NCBI GenBank assembly: GCA_047632015.1
Contig: JBLIBC010000026.1
Coordinates: 1-16,284 of the forward strand
Direction: 5' to 3'
DNA: 16,284 bases
Source of the DNA: JBLIAZ01 sp047632015
GTDB lineage: Bacteria; Bacteroidota; Bacteroidia; Flavobacteriales_C; GCA-002722245
The first letter of the stretch is position 1. The number at the start of each line of letters is the position of its first letter. The notes beneath the pieces were generated by a model, which worked only from the letters and a program-made list of their open reading frames with translations, searched no databases and was not told where the DNA came from. Both the position numbers and the translations under genes were made by a program. Of this stretch, positions 7,188-15,373 are shown in pieces.

Positions 7188-8075
7188 ATGAAAGGAATAA
7201 TTTTAGCAGGAGGATCAGGAACACGTTTACACCCATTAACAATAGCGGTATCAAAGCAATTGCTTCCAATTTATGACAAACCGATGATTTATTACCCATT
7301 GTCGGTACTTATGTTGGCTGGAATTAAGGAGGTGTTAATTATTTCGACCCCTGTTGATTTGCCTAATTTTATTAAATTATTTGGCGACGGAAAAAATTTG
7401 GGAATAAGCATTGAATATGCTGAGCAACCATCACCGGATGGACTTGCACAAGCGTTCATTATTGGAGAGGATTTCATAGGAGAAGACAATGTGTGTTTGG
7501 TGTTAGGTGATAACATTTTTTACGGAGCAGGTTTAAGAACCATGCTTAAAAACTCTATTAAAGTAGTGGAGGAAGAAAACAAGGCGGTGCTGTTTGGTTC
7601 GTACGTTGATGATCCACACAGGTATGGCGTGGGAGAGTTTGACAAGGAAGGCAATTTGTTGTCTATTGAGGAAAAACCAGCGGTGCCCAAATCAAATTAT
7701 GCTGTAGTCGGTTTGTATTTTTACCCGAATTCGGTAATAAAAATTGCTAAAGAGGTAAAGCCTTCTGAACGAGGGGAGCTAGAAATCACTACAGTTAATC
7801 AAGCTTACTTGGATCAAAAAAGGGTTAAAATGCAAGTTTTAAGCCGTGGATTTGCTTGGCTTGATACAGGAACTCACGAGGCACTTACTGAAGCAACAGA
7901 ATTTGTAAAAGCAGTTGAAAAACGAACAGGTTTAAAGATTGCTTGCATTGAAGAAATTGCTTTTAAAATGGGATACATTGATGAAAATCAGTTGAAAATT
8001 GAGAGTCAAAAGTACCTTAAAAGTGGTTATGGAAAGTATCTTCAAAAAATGAAGGGATTTGGAGAGTACTCTTAA
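7188..8075 (+). CDS. rmlA: Glucose-1-phosphate thymidylyltransferase
   Basis: A 295-residue nucleotidyltransferase that makes dTDP-glucose from dTTP and glucose 1-phosphate, the first step of dTDP-rhamnose synthesis and normally feedback-inhibited by dTDP-rhamnose. The signature GGSGTRLHPLT is at residues 8-18, with Lys23 in SKQLLPIYDKPMIYYP. EQPSPDGLAQAF begins at 78 and the metal-binding Asp107 is in LGDNIFYG. Later come GVGEFD, EEKP and RGFAWLDTGTHEAL, all standard for RmlA. Length is normal. It is placed last although it acts first, separated from rmlD by the duplicated 130-bp palindromic leader, so its expression may be set separately from rmlBCD. Confidence 0.96.
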   Translation: MKGIILAGGSGTRLHPLTIAVSKQLLPIYDKPMIYYPLSVLMLAGIKEVLIISTPVDLPNFIKLFGDGKNLGISIEYAEQPSPDGLAQAFIIGEDFIGEDNVCLVLGDNIFYGAGLRTMLKNSIKVVEEENKAVLFGSYVDDPHRYGVGEFDKEGNLLSIEEKPAVPKSNYAVVGLYFYPNSVIKIAKEVKPSERGELEITTVNQAYLDQKRVKMQVLSRGFAWLDTGTHEALTEATEFVKAVEKRTGLKIACIEEIAFKMGYIDENQLKIESQKYLKSGYGKYLQKMKGFGEYS

Positions 8076-8113
8076 GTTATTGTTATACAAGAGGTTTAGA
8101 TAAGAATTGGTCA

Positions 8114-8149
8114 AAACTCTAATAAAATAGAGAACTTTAGGTAGAGTTT
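8114..8149. promoter_or_regulatory. Inverted repeat upstream of the export genes
   Basis: AAACTCTA (8114-8121) and TAGAGTTT (8142-8149) are exact inverted copies 20 bp apart. A second TAGAG at 8128-8132 can pair instead with the same CTCTA, making a tight hairpin with a six-base loop. AGATAA (8098-8103) can also pair with TTATCT (8148-8153). The stems are AT-rich and no T-run follows, so a terminator is unlikely. An operator overlapping the promoter's -33 region is the simplest reading; chance is possible in such AT-rich DNA. Confidence 0.35.
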
Positions 8150-8170
8150 ATCTGTGAATATATAAATTTG
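8136..8170 (+). promoter_or_regulatory. Putative promoter of the export and nonulosonate genes
   Basis: TAAATTTG at 8163-8170 matches the Bacteroidota -7 consensus TAnnTTTG exactly. TTTA at 8136-8139 is a near match to the -33 TTTG, 23 bp upstream. The predicted start near 8176 leaves a leader of about 15 nt before the ATG at 8191. It is the only clear spacing break in the plus-strand block after rmlA, so it could drive everything from the export gene onwards. Confidence 0.5.
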
Positions 8171-8190
8171 TTGTTAAAATTAGTTGACAC

Positions 8191-10467
8191 ATGAATAAAC
8201 TTGTTCTATTTTTTTGCTTCGCGGCTGTCGTTACTTTTTCCCACGCCCAATCAGGGGTAAGTCCATCTAGTATTACGAAACAGGATTTGTTAAAGTATGG
8301 AATTAATGAGAAAGACATGAGTGGAGTTGACATCAAATATGGTCAATCTGTTACGAATACCCCATCAAACATTGAAATTAAGGAAACCGATGTGATTGAG
8401 GACAACATTGTGGTACCTGTAATGAAGGGTGAACCGGAAGAAAAGGTAGTTTATGGAAAAAAATTATTTAACAACAAAAATTTATCAATTTATAAAAGTG
8501 CTACTCACATCAAGGCGGCTGATGATTATATCCTAGGTTCGGGTGATGAGATAAGTGTTTCTATATGGGGATATTCGGAATATTCAGGGCTATACGGAAT
8601 TGCTGAAGATGGCTCAATATCGCCAAAGTTAGTTGGGAAAATTTATTTAAAAGGGTTAACATATCTGTACGCAAAGAAGATGATCGTGTCCAGGTTCGGA
8701 AAAATATATGATCTGGAAAATTCTCAAATTGGAGTAGAGCTTAACTATTCTAAAGTCATTAGGGTGAACATTGTAGGTGAAGTAAATAATCCCGGAACAT
8801 ATACTGTACCTGCAATTAATCCAGTATTTAATATTTTATCACTAGCCGGCGGTATTACACAAAAAGGTACAGTTAGGAACATAGAAATAAAGAGAGGTGG
8901 AGAAACAGTGAATGTTTTAGATGTGTACAAGTACCTTAAGGACCCCACCTATAAAAATGATTTTTTCCTTTTAAATGACGACTACATTTTAGTGAATTAT
9001 ACAAACGGAATTATTGTATTGGATGGGGAGGTAAGAAATCCGGGATTGTTTGAATTAAATGCCGACGAATCTTTAAATGATTTAATTGAGCTTGCTGGTG
9101 GGTTTTTACCTGAAGCATATAGAAAAAGAATAAGTATTAAACGATTTCAAAATGATAGAGATGAATTATTGAGTGTTAATTATGATAGTTTATTCGTTCA
9201 TAAAAAGAAATTTTTGATGAAGGACGGGGACAGGGTTTACGTTCAAAATGTTCCTATGGAGACTAGAAATATGGTGACCATCAAAGGAGATGTGAACATT
9301 GATGGTCATTTTGTTTTTACAAAAGGCATGACTGTGAAAGACTTGATTTCTCAAGCGCAGGGTGCTAAGAAAGAGGCGGAATTAGAAAAAGCGCTTTTAG
9401 TGAGATACAATTCAGATTTCAGCAAATCAATTTCAGATTTAAATTTAAAAGATGAGTTATCAGGAAAGTCGGTTACTAGTTTAAAAGAGTTTGATGAATT
9501 GACGGTGTACTCAAAGACGGATTATTTGGATTCTACATACCTAGAAATTATTGGGTCCGTGCGTAGTCCTAAAAAGGTATCCTTTAGACAGGGAATGACT
9601 CTTGAAGATTTAATTTTTATAGGGGGAGGATTGCTGCCTGTAGCTGTACCATTCAACATTGAAATTGCCCGTGTTTCGAATTTTGCTAAGGATGGAAGTG
9701 ACGCTAAAATGGAAATCATTAATATTGAAGTAGAGGACACTTTGTTTTCTGAACAAAATCGAAATATAGTTTTAAAGCCTAACGACATTGTTTTTGTAAG
9801 GTCAATTTCTAAATACAAATTGCAGCAAATCGCTTATATTCAAGGAGAGGTAAGATATGGTGGTGGTTATGCGATTGAAGTAGGAGAAGAAACCGTTAGG
9901 AGCCTTCTAACAAGAGCTGGTGGCTTAACGACTAAGGCTTTTCTTGAAGGTGCGTACATTGAGAGAAAAGATGAAAATGGAATCAACCAGAACTTAATTT
10001 TTAATTTGGAGACTCTTCTTGAAGATAATAATGAAGAATATAATTACGTTCTGAAAGAAAGAGATCTTCTTGTAATACCAGCCATATCAAATTATGTAAC
10101 AGTTTCAGGGGCGATTGATTATGAAGCAGTTAAGGGTAGTGGGGATTTGATAGTTCCTTTTAAAAAGGGGAGGCGGGCTAAGTATTTTATCAATGAATAC
10201 GCAGCGGGTTTTCACGATAAAGCTGATCGAAGCAAAACTTATGCAGTGACACCTGGAGGGCTGATCAAGAGGACAAAAAATTTCTTATTTTGGAAAAGAT
10301 ACCCCAAAATTGAAAATGGAGATCAAATTTATGTTTTAGAAAAGAAAGTAAAGGAAAAAAAGAAAGATAGTAATAAAGTTGATTGGAACAGAGCGATTGA
10401 GAACACCACTGTTAAAATTACTGGTCTTGCTACCTTATATATTATAATAACTAATTTGTCAAATTAA
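8191..10467 (+). CDS. Wza-like polysaccharide export protein with multiple SLBB domains
   Basis: A 758-residue secreted protein of the outer-membrane polysaccharide export (OPX) family, expected to form the periplasm-to-surface channel for the polymer. It begins with a signal peptide (MNKLVLFFCFAAVVTFSHA, cleavage likely after residue 19). There is no lipobox cysteine, unlike E. coli Wza. The poly-export domain is at about 110-190 (YILGSGDEISVSIWGYSEY). I see up to six SLBB-like repeats with the motif G-x-V-x-x-P-G or variants, starting near 190 (VNIVGEVNNPGTY), 272 (IIVLDGEVRNPGLF), 362, 451, 546 and 635; the fourth and sixth are degenerate. A hydrophobic segment at about 742-755 ends the protein. 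It is about twice the length of Wza (379), a size often seen in Bacteroidota. The Wzz-like gene follows after two bases. Confidence 0.9.
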   Translation: MNKLVLFFCFAAVVTFSHAQSGVSPSSITKQDLLKYGINEKDMSGVDIKYGQSVTNTPSNIEIKETDVIEDNIVVPVMKGEPEEKVVYGKKLFNNKNLSIYKSATHIKAADDYILGSGDEISVSIWGYSEYSGLYGIAEDGSISPKLVGKIYLKGLTYLYAKKMIVSRFGKIYDLENSQIGVELNYSKVIRVNIVGEVNNPGTYTVPAINPVFNILSLAGGITQKGTVRNIEIKRGGETVNVLDVYKYLKDPTYKNDFFLLNDDYILVNYTNGIIVLDGEVRNPGLFELNADESLNDLIELAGGFLPEAYRKRISIKRFQNDRDELLSVNYDSLFVHKKKFLMKDGDRVYVQNVPMETRNMVTIKGDVNIDGHFVFTKGMTVKDLISQAQGAKKEAELEKALLVRYNSDFSKSISDLNLKDELSGKSVTSLKEFDELTVYSKTDYLDSTYLEIIGSVRSPKKVSFRQGMTLEDLIFIGGGLLPVAVPFNIEIARVSNFAKDGSDAKMEIINIEVEDTLFSEQNRNIVLKPNDIVFVRSISKYKLQQIAYIQGEVRYGGGYAIEVGEETVRSLLTRAGGLTTKAFLEGAYIERKDENGINQNLIFNLETLLEDNNEEYNYVLKERDLLVIPAISNYVTVSGAIDYEAVKGSGDLIVPFKKGRRAKYFINEYAAGFHDKADRSKTYAVTPGGLIKRTKNFLFWKRYPKIENGDQIYVLEKKVKEKKKDSNKVDWNRAIENTTVKITGLATLYIIITNLSN

Positions 10468-10469
10468 TT

Positions 10470-11468
10470 TTGGAGCAAAAGGAAATTACATTAGAAGAGG
10501 TTTTAGATAAGCTGTTATCAGTAATTATTCTTATCAAGAAAAACTATATTCTTGTTGGTGTTGTAATGTTAGCCTCCGTAGCTTTTGGTGTTATGACGAG
10601 AGACGATAAAGTATACACGGCTAAAACGACTATATTATTACCTTCGTCTGCTGCGTCAGGAATGTTGTCTCTTGCAAGTCAATTTGGAATGAGTAATGAA
10701 AAAGGGATTACTTTTGAAAAGTTTAAAGGCATTGCATCTTCAAGCACAAACTTGAAGAAAGTTTTACTGATGGACGCCAAAATTGACGGAAAACCCGATA
10801 AGATGATCCATTTTTTAATGGATGAATTAGAATTACGCAAAGCAAATTCGTCTCTGGCTGATGTTGATTTTAATCAGAGAGGGATGCGACAAGACAGTGT
10901 TTTGAATGTTGTAATAGATCTCTTAGATAAGAGGGTTCAAATTAAAGAAACAATTGATGAATTAATTAAAGTGGAGGTTACTGGTAAAAATGAAGTGTTA
11001 GCTGCACTGATGAATGAAGAACTGGTAAATCAAACGTTGTTGTTCTTCGATGAGTCATCCGTTGCGGAAGACATTAAGACTATCAATAATTTAGAGTTAA
11101 GAAGAGATTCAACAAAAGAGGAATTGTATCGCGAAGAAATGCGGCTAGCTACTTTAAAAGATGCCGCTGTAAGAACAGTTAAGTCAAAGGGATACGTGCA
11201 CATGCTAAGATCGGAGAGGGAATTTAAAATATTGAATGAAACATACGTAGAATTGATTAAGCAGATGCAAATGTTAAGTTTCCAGATTGATAACAACAGG
11301 CATAATATTTCTATTGTGGATAGTCCAATGTTACCACTGAAAGGAAAGAGAAGAAGTATAGCAATGACCTCAATAATATTTTCAATAGTTGGTTTTATTG
11401 CTAGTTTGCTACTACTGATAGGAGGACCTTTACTGTTAAAGGCTTTCAAAACAGTGAAAACAGCGTAA
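10470..11468 (+). CDS. Wzz-like chain-length determinant / polysaccharide co-polymerase
   Basis: A 332-residue inner-membrane protein with the two-helix layout of the Wzz family. The first membrane helix is at about 26-43 (YILVGVVMLASVAFGVM), followed by a long periplasmic region with an extended helical part near 200-275. A proline-rich DSPMLPLKGKRRS segment precedes the second helix at about 298-320. There is no cytoplasmic tyrosine-kinase domain, so it resembles Wzz or the membrane half of a split Wzc. It should set polymer length and bridge to the export channel. The start is a TTG at 10470, two bases after the upstream stop. The first in-frame ATG (residue 33) would cut the first membrane helix in half, so the TTG is preferred. 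No partner kinase lies in the window. Confidence 0.87.
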   Translation: MEQKEITLEEVLDKLLSVIILIKKNYILVGVVMLASVAFGVMTRDDKVYTAKTTILLPSSAASGMLSLASQFGMSNEKGITFEKFKGIASSSTNLKKVLLMDAKIDGKPDKMIHFLMDELELRKANSSLADVDFNQRGMRQDSVLNVVIDLLDKRVQIKETIDELIKVEVTGKNEVLAALMNEELVNQTLLFFDESSVAEDIKTINNLELRRDSTKEELYREEMRLATLKDAAVRTVKSKGYVHMLRSEREFKILNETYVELIKQMQMLSFQIDNNRHNISIVDSPMLPLKGKRRSIAMTSIIFSIVGFIASLLLLIGGPLLLKAFKTVKTA

Positions 11469-11478
11469 GTATAAAAAC

Positions 11479-12627
11479 ATGAATGATAAGTTTATTGAGT
11501 CAGTATCTTTTATCAAATCAAAGTTTCCGAATCAAAATTTTATTCCTCTGCATGAACCTCGGTTTCAAGGCAATGAAAAAAAATACTTAAATGATGCAAT
11601 AGATTCCACGTTTGTATCATCGATTGGTGCATATGTCAACAAATTTGAAGACATGATGTGCGACATTACAGGAGCAAAATATGCCATAGCTACAGCAAAT
11701 GGCACCAGTGCTTTACATTTAGCATTGTTGGTGGCAGGCGTAAAACGTGAAGACGAAGTCCTTACACAAAGCCTTACTTTTATAGCCACAGCTAACGCAA
11801 TTAGTTACATAGGAGCAAGTTCAGTTTTTCTTGATGTTGACAAGGATACAATGGGTATGTCACCTGTTGCTCTTCAAAATTATTTGTCCGAGTTTGCTGA
11901 TAAAAAGGAAGGACAAGCCTTTAGTAAAGTAAGTGGAAAAAGGATTAGGGCGTGTGTACCAATGCATACTTTTGGTTTTCCATGTAGAACGAAAAAACTT
12001 GCAATAATTTGCAAAGAGTGGGGAATAATTTTGGTCGAAGATACTGCTGAATCTATAGGAAGTTATCACAACGGTGTGCATACCGGATTAGATGGTTTAG
12101 TAAGTGCGTTTAGTTTTAATGGAAATAAAACGGTTACTTGCGGGGGGGGCGGAGCTTTGATAACCAATGATGAAAAGGTTGCAAAATTGGCGAAGCACTT
12201 GAGTACACAAGCAAAAATACCGCATCCTTATGAATTTCGACATGACCACATAGGTTACAATTACAGAATGCCTAATTTGAATGCTGCATTGGCATGTGCT
12301 CAATTAGAACAATTACCTCAGTATTTAGTAAGTAAAAGAAAATTAGCGGCAGAATATGCTACTTTTTTTAAGGAAGTTGGTGTTAATTTTGTGACAGAAC
12401 CTGAAGGTTCACAAGCAAGTTATTGGTTGAATTGTCTTTTGTTTGATAACAAAGATGAACGAAATGAATTTTTGGATTATGCCAATAAAAATGGCGTGAT
12501 GTCTAGACCAGCCTGGGAGTTAATGCACACCCTAGATATGTTTAAGGATGCTCACAAAGGAGACATGACAAACAGTGAATGGATAACGGATCGACTCGTA
12601 AATATACCAAGCAGTGTCATACAGTAA
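11479..12627 (+). CDS. legC: LegC-family DegT/DnrJ/EryC1/StrS aminotransferase
   Basis: A 382-residue PLP enzyme expected to aminate C4 of a UDP-4-keto-6-deoxy-N-acetylhexosamine. That step yields the 4-amino sugar on the route to di-N-acetylbacillosamine and legionaminic acid. The N-terminal FIPLHEPRFQGNEKKYL (21-37) and FVSSIGAYVNKFE (45-57) are characteristic of the LegC subgroup as I recall it. PLP-site residues are present: NGTSALHLAL (75-84), Asp188 in VEDTAESIGS, and the Schiff-base Lys217 in SFNGNKTVTCGGGG. PMHTFGFPC (161-169) is also typical. The gene carries a G8 run at 12142-12149 and an A8 run near 11576-11583, both leaving the frame intact. It overlaps neuD by 14 bases. A perosamine- or Pse-type role (PseC) is the main alternative. 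Confidence 0.88.
   Translation: MNDKFIESVSFIKSKFPNQNFIPLHEPRFQGNEKKYLNDAIDSTFVSSIGAYVNKFEDMMCDITGAKYAIATANGTSALHLALLVAGVKREDEVLTQSLTFIATANAISYIGASSVFLDVDKDTMGMSPVALQNYLSEFADKKEGQAFSKVSGKRIRACVPMHTFGFPCRTKKLAIICKEWGIILVEDTAESIGSYHNGVHTGLDGLVSAFSFNGNKTVTCGGGGALITNDEKVAKLAKHLSTQAKIPHPYEFRHDHIGYNYRMPNLNAALACAQLEQLPQYLVSKRKLAAEYATFFKEVGVNFVTEPEGSQASYWLNCLLFDNKDERNEFLDYANKNGVMSRPAWELMHTLDMFKDAHKGDMTNSEWITDRLVNIPSSVIQ
12142..12149 (+). repeat. G8 homopolymer tract inside legC
   Basis: Eight consecutive G residues encode part of CGGGGA (residues 221-226) just after the PLP lysine. Long G runs stand out in this AT-rich sequence. In its present length the frame is intact; gain or loss of one G would truncate the aminotransferase at about 60% of its length. 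Such tracts act as on/off switches in polysaccharide genes of Campylobacter; no such role is shown here. Confidence 0.9.
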
Positions 12628-13237
12628 ATGTTCAATCATAGGGTACTCGGGACATGGTTTAGTAGTTGCTGAAGCAGCAAAGTTAAGCGGCTTACCGTTG
12701 AGTTTTTATACAGATTTATCAGCCAAAAGTGAAAATCCTTACCAATTGAAATACATTGGTGATGAAAGCATTGAAAGCTTTCAGTATTGGGACAGTAACT
12801 ATGCGTATGTGTTGGGAATTGGAGACAATGCTGTTCGTGTGAAATGTGCTCAAAACGTACTGTCTAAAGGCCGGGAATTGGTTAACGTGATTCATCCTGA
12901 CGCTTGTATTTCGGCTGAAGTTACTTTTGGCCAGGGCAATTTTTTTTCTAGGAATTGTGCAATAAATCCCATGGTTAAAATCGGTGATTTTTGTATATTA
13001 AACACTTCTTGTGTTGTGGAACATCATTGCTTGTTAGGAGACGGGGTGCATGTTGCTCCTGGAGCTGTACTTTTGGGGAATGTTCATGTGGGTGCCGGAA
13101 GTTTTATAGGAGCAAATAGTGTGGTTAAACAAGGAGTTAAAATTGGAGAGAACGTAATTATAGGAGCTGGTGCTGTGGTGCTGAAAGATGTAGGTCACGG
13201 AAAAACAATTGTTGGAAATCCTGGAAGAATATTATGA
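12614..13237 (+). CDS. neuD: NeuD-family sugar O/N-acetyltransferase
   Basis: A 207-residue acetyltransferase of the NeuD/PglD type. The N-terminal Rossmann-like PglD_N domain (residues 5-90) has the loop IIGYSGHGLVV. The C-terminal left-handed beta-helix is built from hexapeptide repeats (about 95-200). The likely catalytic base is His137 in VVEHHCLLGDGVHVAPGAVL, matching the catalytic His of PglD. The start is a GTG at 12614 that overlaps the legC end by 14 bases; the ATG at 12628 is out of frame and the first in-frame ATG is residue 120. The stop forms an ATGA overlap with neuB. In a legionaminate pathway the natural role is N-acetylation of the 4-amino sugar made by LegC (LegH/PglD step). 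O-acetylation of the finished sugar, as in sialate NeuD, is the alternative. Confidence 0.88.
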   Translation: MSYSKCSIIGYSGHGLVVAEAAKLSGLPLSFYTDLSAKSENPYQLKYIGDESIESFQYWDSNYAYVLGIGDNAVRVKCAQNVLSKGRELVNVIHPDACISAEVTFGQGNFFSRNCAINPMVKIGDFCILNTSCVVEHHCLLGDGVHVAPGAVLLGNVHVGAGSFIGANSVVKQGVKIGENVIIGAGAVVLKDVGHGKTIVGNPGRIL

Positions 13238-14259
13238 TAAACAAAACATTAATAATTGCAGAAGCTGGTGTCAACCACAATGGAGATATTCCTACTGCTA
13301 AGAAGTTGATTGACGCTGCTGTGGCGGCAGGTGTAGATTATGTGAAATTTCAAACATTCAAGGCCTCTAAATTGGTTAGTCCTTCAGCGAAAAAAGCAGA
13401 TTATCAAAATAAGAACGCAGGAAGTGAGGACAATTCACAGTTTAACATGTTAAAGAAACTTGAATTGAGTCACGATGATCACGTGGAGTTAATGTCTTAC
13501 TGTAAAGACAGCAATATTAAGTTTTTTTCCACTGCATTTGATACCGATACGGTAGACTACTTGGACGAATTAGGATTAGATTTATTTAAAGTGCCAAGTG
13601 GAGAAATTACAAATTACCCGTACTTGCGAGCTATCGCTAAAAAAGGAAAGCCAGTAATCTTGTCTACTGGAATGTGTACCGAGGATGATATTAGCGCAGC
13701 AGTTGACGTCATGTTAAAATTTGGAGTGGATAAAAAAGACATTACAATTTTACATTGTAACACAGAGTATCCAACACCTATGCTTGATGTCAATTTAAAA
13801 GCCATGTTGACCATTGGTGAATCATTCGGAGTGGAAATAGGTTACTCTGATCATACTTTGGGAATCGAAGTGCCAACTGCTGCCGTTGCGATGGGCGCAA
13901 CTGTCATTGAAAAGCATTTTACTTTGGATAGGACTTTACCAGGACCTGATCATGCTGCGTCACTTGAGCCTCAAGAGTTAAAGGCGATGGTTACAGCCAT
14001 TAGAAACATTGAGCAAGCCATTAGTGGCTCAGGAGAAAAAGTACCAAGTAAAAGCGAGCAAAAAAACATGTCAATTGCCAGGAAAAGCATTCACTTTTTG
14101 AATGCCGTTGAGGCAGGCACTGATATAAAAGAAAGTGACTTAATTGCTTTGAGGCCAGGTGGTGGTATTTCCCCAATGAAATGGGATGAAGTGATTGGAA
14201 AAAAACTGAAGGTAAATAAGGAAGCGCATGACATGCTTTCTTTTGAAGATATTGCATGA
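13234..14259 (+). CDS. neuB: Nonulosonic acid synthase (NeuB/LegI family)
   Basis: A 341-residue cytoplasmic synthase that condenses phosphoenolpyruvate with a six-carbon amino sugar (N-acetylmannosamine or its 2,4-diacetamido-6-deoxy analogue) to a nine-carbon nonulosonic acid. The TIM barrel carries EAGVNHNGD (10-18), KFQTFK (38-43), STAFDTD, PSGEITNYPYL, GYSDHT (203-208) and EKHFTLD (226-232). The C-terminal SAF/antifreeze-like domain (about 281-341) ends with the substrate-contacting RPGGGISP at 307-314. Length is typical. ATGA overlaps join it to neuD upstream and neuC downstream. Family membership is clear. Whether it is sialate or legionaminate synthase is inferred from the LegC neighbour rather than read from the protein. 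Confidence 0.95.
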   Translation: MINKTLIIAEAGVNHNGDIPTAKKLIDAAVAAGVDYVKFQTFKASKLVSPSAKKADYQNKNAGSEDNSQFNMLKKLELSHDDHVELMSYCKDSNIKFFSTAFDTDTVDYLDELGLDLFKVPSGEITNYPYLRAIAKKGKPVILSTGMCTEDDISAAVDVMLKFGVDKKDITILHCNTEYPTPMLDVNLKAMLTIGESFGVEIGYSDHTLGIEVPTAAVAMGATVIEKHFTLDRTLPGPDHAASLEPQELKAMVTAIRNIEQAISGSGEKVPSKSEQKNMSIARKSIHFLNAVEAGTDIKESDLIALRPGGGISPMKWDEVIGKKLKVNKEAHDMLSFEDIA

Positions 14260-15362
14260 AAATAGCTGTACTAACTAGTTCGAGAGCAGATTTTGGTATT
14301 TATTTGCCCTTATTAAAGGCCCTGAAAAAAGACGATTTTTTTGAGTTGAAAACCATTGTTTTTGGCACGCATCTATCAAATTATCACGGGTACACGAAGG
14401 ATCAGATTGAAGCTTCGGGGATTGAAGTGAACTACGAAATAGACAGCATGATGTTGTCAGACACCAAGGAGGCAATTTCAACCGCTATGGGATTAACCAT
14501 GGTAAAGTTTGCACAATTTTGGACTAGACATGAATCAGACTTTGATGTGGTTTTGTGTTTAGGTGATAGGTTCGAGATGTTTGCAGCTGTATTATCTGGA
14601 TTACCATTTTCAATAAAGTTCGCCCACTTGCATGGTGGTGAAAAAACCTTGGGAGCAATTGATAATGTGTTTCGTCATGCCTTAAGTCACGCTTCGCAAG
14701 TACATTTTACCTCTACCGAAGGTCACAAAAGGCGAGTAGAGGAACTCATTGATGTAGCTAATAATGTACACAATGTAGGGGCATTAAGTTTGGATAACAT
14801 ATTGGAATTGAACCTGCTAAACGTTGTAGAATTTGAGGAGAAATGGGGAATTAACATTGGTAAAACAACTGCTCTTGTGACTTTTCATCCGGAAACGGTT
14901 AAGGCAGAAATGAATGCTACATTCGCTGACGAGATAGTAAAGGTCATCCTAAAACACAAAGAAATACAGTTTTTAATAACGATGCCGAATGCGGATACCG
15001 CTGGAAGTATTATTAGGAACATTTTTATCAATGAACTTTCAAATGCGGAGAACGTATTCATGAAAGAAAATCTAGGTGTTCAAAGCTATTTTTCTGCTAT
15101 GAAACATTGTAAATTTTTATTGGGAAATACATCAAGTGGAATTATAGAGGCAGCTTCTTTTGACAAGTACGTCATTAATTTGGGTGCCAGACAAGAAGGG
15201 AGATCATGTGGTAGTAATATCATTCAAACAGCACTGGTTGAAAGTGAAATGGATACAGCAATTCAAAAAGTAATGAGCCTACCTGCATACAGTGAGGGGA
15301 ACTTATATTATAAAGGAGGAGCAGCAGATAGCATAGTTTCTGTTTTAAAAGGGTTAACATAA
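14256..15362 (+). CDS. neuC: Hydrolysing UDP-sugar 2-epimerase (NeuC/LegG family)
   Basis: A 368-residue GT-B-fold enzyme that inverts C2 of a UDP-HexNAc and releases UDP, giving free ManNAc (NeuC) or 2,4-diacetamido-2,4,6-trideoxymannose (LegG), the substrate of the synthase before it. Visible motifs are TSSRADFGIY near the N-terminus, GDRFEMF (103-109), HLHGGE (124-129), HPET (211-214), GNTSSGIIEA (290-299) and NLGARQEGR (308-316), which together define the hydrolysing branch. The start ATG overlaps the neuB stop by four bases (ATGA). The gap to neuA is 11 bases. With LegC and a NeuD/PglD-like acetyltransferase alongside, the LegG substrate is more likely than UDP-GlcNAc. Confidence 0.94.
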   Translation: MKIAVLTSSRADFGIYLPLLKALKKDDFFELKTIVFGTHLSNYHGYTKDQIEASGIEVNYEIDSMMLSDTKEAISTAMGLTMVKFAQFWTRHESDFDVVLCLGDRFEMFAAVLSGLPFSIKFAHLHGGEKTLGAIDNVFRHALSHASQVHFTSTEGHKRRVEELIDVANNVHNVGALSLDNILELNLLNVVEFEEKWGINIGKTTALVTFHPETVKAEMNATFADEIVKVILKHKEIQFLITMPNADTAGSIIRNIFINELSNAENVFMKENLGVQSYFSAMKHCKFLLGNTSSGIIEAASFDKYVINLGARQEGRSCGSNIIQTALVESEMDTAIQKVMSLPAYSEGNLYYKGGAADSIVSVLKGLT

Positions 15363-15373
15363 AAAACATTAAA

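Noticed and set aside
12772..12783. TGAAAGCTTTCA palindrome as another copy of the rmlD-rmlA palindrome
   Set aside because: Only the 10-base core is shared, and it lies inside the coding sequence of neuD, so chance is likely. The AAAGCTTTCG near 585-594 was dismissed for the same reason.
12940..12947. T8 run in neuD as a phase-variation tract
   Set aside because: Runs of this length of A or T are expected in DNA this AT-rich and the frame is intact; it is much weaker than the G8 case.
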